A stretch of 64,000 nucleotides of DNA from assembly GCA_020633205.1 (NCBI GenBank), contig JACKEB010000010.1, forward strand, positions 1,302,001-1,366,000. Reading direction: 5' to 3'. This stretch comes from Polyangiaceae bacterium (GTDB lineage: Bacteria; Myxococcota_A; Polyangia; Polyangiales; Polyangiaceae). Positions 62,870-64,000 of the stretch are shown here, one piece after another (position 1 is the stretch's first letter; each line of letters begins with the position of its first letter). A program made the position numbers and the translations under genes. A model generated the notes under the pieces. It made no database searches, was not told where the DNA came from, and was given only the letters and a program-made list of their open reading frames with translations.

Positions 62870-63178
62870 TCAGGGACGTGCGGGCGGCGGAGGCGCTGGC
62901 GGCTGTCCGGGCGGCGGCGGGGCGGCCCAGTAGGGAGACTGCCATGGCCCGTAGCCCCATGCGTCGGGACGCGGTGGACGGTAGTCCGGCGTTGACTGAG
63001 CGCGCCGGCGATCTGCTGCGTCGAGGCATACGTCGGCCACGTGGCGCTCGAAGTAGCTCCGGCGCATGTCGTGATGACGATGCATACGAAACGCCATACT
63101 CGCGAAGCCACCGGCAAAACCAAAGAAGGCTCCGAGCACCAAGAGCAGCTTGAGCACACGGTATCTCATATGTCTCAT
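62870..63178 (-). CDS. Small membrane protein, Pro-rich end
   Basis: 102 residues from ATG 63178, overlapping the Spy-like stop by one base (TGATG). One TM segment (about 9-28, LLLVLGAFFGFAGGFASMAF), a His/Arg-rich turn (FRMHRHHDMRRSYF) and a Pro/Gly tail (PPPPGQPPAPPPPARP). Not recognised; in the metal/envelope-stress operon. Confidence 0.75.
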   Translation of the reverse strand: MRHMRYRVLKLLLVLGAFFGFAGGFASMAFRMHRHHDMRRSYFERHVADVCLDAADRRRAQSTPDYRPPRPDAWGYGPWQSPYWAAPPPPGQPPAPPPPARP

Positions 63179-63711
63179 CACCAGCGCTCCTCTCTCTGCC
63201 AACGACCGAAGGGCAGCTCTCCGCGCTCGATCCAGTCCGCAAGCTGCGCGCGCTGACGCTCATCTAGTGCTGCGTGGGTGCGACTCAGCGCACCGACGCC
63301 GGTCTTGCGGAACTCGCTCAAGAGGTCGTCGTGTTGCGCGAACAACTGACCAAGTCGCTCGACGTCGAGCTCCTCGGCCCGCAGCGCTGCAGATATTTCC
63401 TTGCGGCTATCCGCAAGCTGGCCACGTAGCTTACGGCCGCCATCCATCACTTCGCCAATCGCGGCCTGAAGCTCTCGCTCCTGACCCGGGCTGGTCTCGA
63501 GGCGCTCGAAGACACGGCGCATCGCCATATCCCTGAACCGGCCACCGAAGCCACCGCGGTGATGTCCAGGGTGATGGTGCCCTCCGCAAGCATGAGGCCC
63601 GCCCCAGCGCTCGCCTCCACCGTAGGCGAATGCCATGCGGTGCCAACGTTCACGGCGAATCACCGCGAACAAGCCTGCCAAGCAGGCCGCTCCAAATAGA
63701 AATCCAAACAT
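63178..63711 (-). CDS. Spy/CpxP-like His-rich periplasmic protein
   Basis: 177 residues from ATG 63711 (GAAAGGAGCC before it). One TM or signal (MFGFLFGAACLAGLFAVI), then a His/Gly stretch (CGGHHHPGHHRGG) and a helical Spy/CpxP-like part with LTXXQ-like logic (ALDERQRAQLADWIERG). Spy/CpxP-type proteins are periplasmic chaperones or metal sensors for Cpx-like kinases, which fits the kinase downstream. Confidence 0.8.
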   Translation of the reverse strand: MFGFLFGAACLAGLFAVIRRERWHRMAFAYGGGERWGGPHACGGHHHPGHHRGGFGGRFRDMAMRRVFERLETSPGQERELQAAIGEVMDGGRKLRGQLADSRKEISAALRAEELDVERLGQLFAQHDDLLSEFRKTGVGALSRTHAALDERQRAQLADWIERGELPFGRWQREERW

Positions 63712-63811
63712 CGAGGCTCCTTTCAGTGTTTGCTCGATGACTGGAGCTTGGTGCGAGCGGGTTAAGGCCAAAGCTCGGCGAGTGTTAAGAAGTGTGTCGG
63801 CACCAACGCAA

Positions 63812-63950
63812 AGAGCCAGTCCCTGATGGGCCTGGCTCTAGCAGGATGCTGAAAAACTCCGTTTTTCAGCATCCTGCGCGCTTATCCGCGCGGATCTCTG
63901 AACCACGCTCTCGCAAAACCCCATAGAAGTGAGGGTTTTGCGAGAGCGTG
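63812..63950. repeat. Three consecutive inverted repeats at the right edge
   Basis: AGAGCCAG/CTGGCTCT (63812-63839, 12-base loop); GCAGGATGCTGAAAAAC/GTTTTTCAGCATCCTGC (63841-63877, 17-bp perfect stem, 3-base loop); CACGCTCTCGCAAAACCC/GGGTTTTGCGAGAGCGTG (63904-63950, 18-bp perfect stem). In a 289-base gap after the Spy-like start. Possibly terminators of genes beyond the edge, or insertion-element ends. Confidence 0.7.
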
Positions 63951-64000
63951 ATCTGGCCGAGTTGTGCGCGGGCACGGTTGTTGTTGTTTGGCAGGGTGTT

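Noticed and set aside
1..64000. tRNA, rRNA, phage or complete IS
   Set aside because: No tRNA arms, rRNA motifs, integrase or transposase seen on either strand.

Overview
The window is GC-rich (roughly 60-65% by eye) with dense genes and long C-terminally extended envelope proteins. The gene complement points to a myxobacterium (Myxococcota/Deltaproteobacteria, possibly Polyangiales): lipoproteins with Gly/Thr-rich linkers, many OmpA-domain and FadL-like outer-membrane proteins, an NtrC-type sigma-54 activator, many histidine kinases and single-domain response regulators, a chemotaxis operon containing a HEAT-repeat gene, and an encapsulin system. This is inferred from gene content; there is no rRNA or tRNA to confirm it.

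1-10 kb: an edge-truncated lipoprotein, then the minus-strand run prfB-lysS-lolC/E-lolD. prfB keeps the classic programmed +1 frameshift (internal TGA), so the gene starts at 5825, well upstream of the uninterrupted frame. After it come two exported proteins of unknown role, a Rho-N/DUF4912-like protein and ribF. 10-14 kb: a fatty-acid desaturase diverging from a TetR regulator over four 15-bp-spaced repeats, holA, ribA and a DUF4230 protein. 14-17 kb: small lipoproteins, a DUF4398 protein and an OmpA protein. 17-20.5 kb: a nucleotide-translocase-like membrane protein fused to HEAT repeats, overlapping a cNMP-binding-like gene.

20.5-38.5 kb looks like one stress island: MscS, three universal stress proteins, GSP17M-like, CsbD and BON proteins, an encapsulated ferritin with its cargo-loading peptide (26.4 kb), the encapsulin shell (36.9 kb), OmpA lipoproteins, an NtrC-type activator, and five kinase or kinase-like and receiver genes. 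Reading the intergenic DNA by eye I found eight sigma-54 type -24/-12 elements (seven with GG-N10-GC, one with GT at -12) between 14.9 and 38.4 kb, in front of these genes. In four of them the start codon lies only 13-14 nt from the -12 C, which predicts leaderless or nearly leaderless mRNAs. I propose a sigma-54 envelope/iron/general-stress regulon with a split encapsulin nanocompartment; this is the window's most interesting candidate system.

38.5-52 kb: glmU, a 1303-residue orphan lipoprotein, a FadL-family porin, an MltD-like transglycosylase with LysM repeats, fumC and a DegP-like lipoprotein protease. 52-64 kb: a long minus-strand run: a Spy-like protein, a small membrane protein, an OmpR-type regulator and His-rich kinase (metal or envelope stress), a hydrolase lipoprotein, then cheY-cheA-cheW-cheW-HEAT-cheR-cheB with overlapping start/stop codons and no receptor gene. 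The right edge carries three consecutive inverted repeats, two of them long and perfect.
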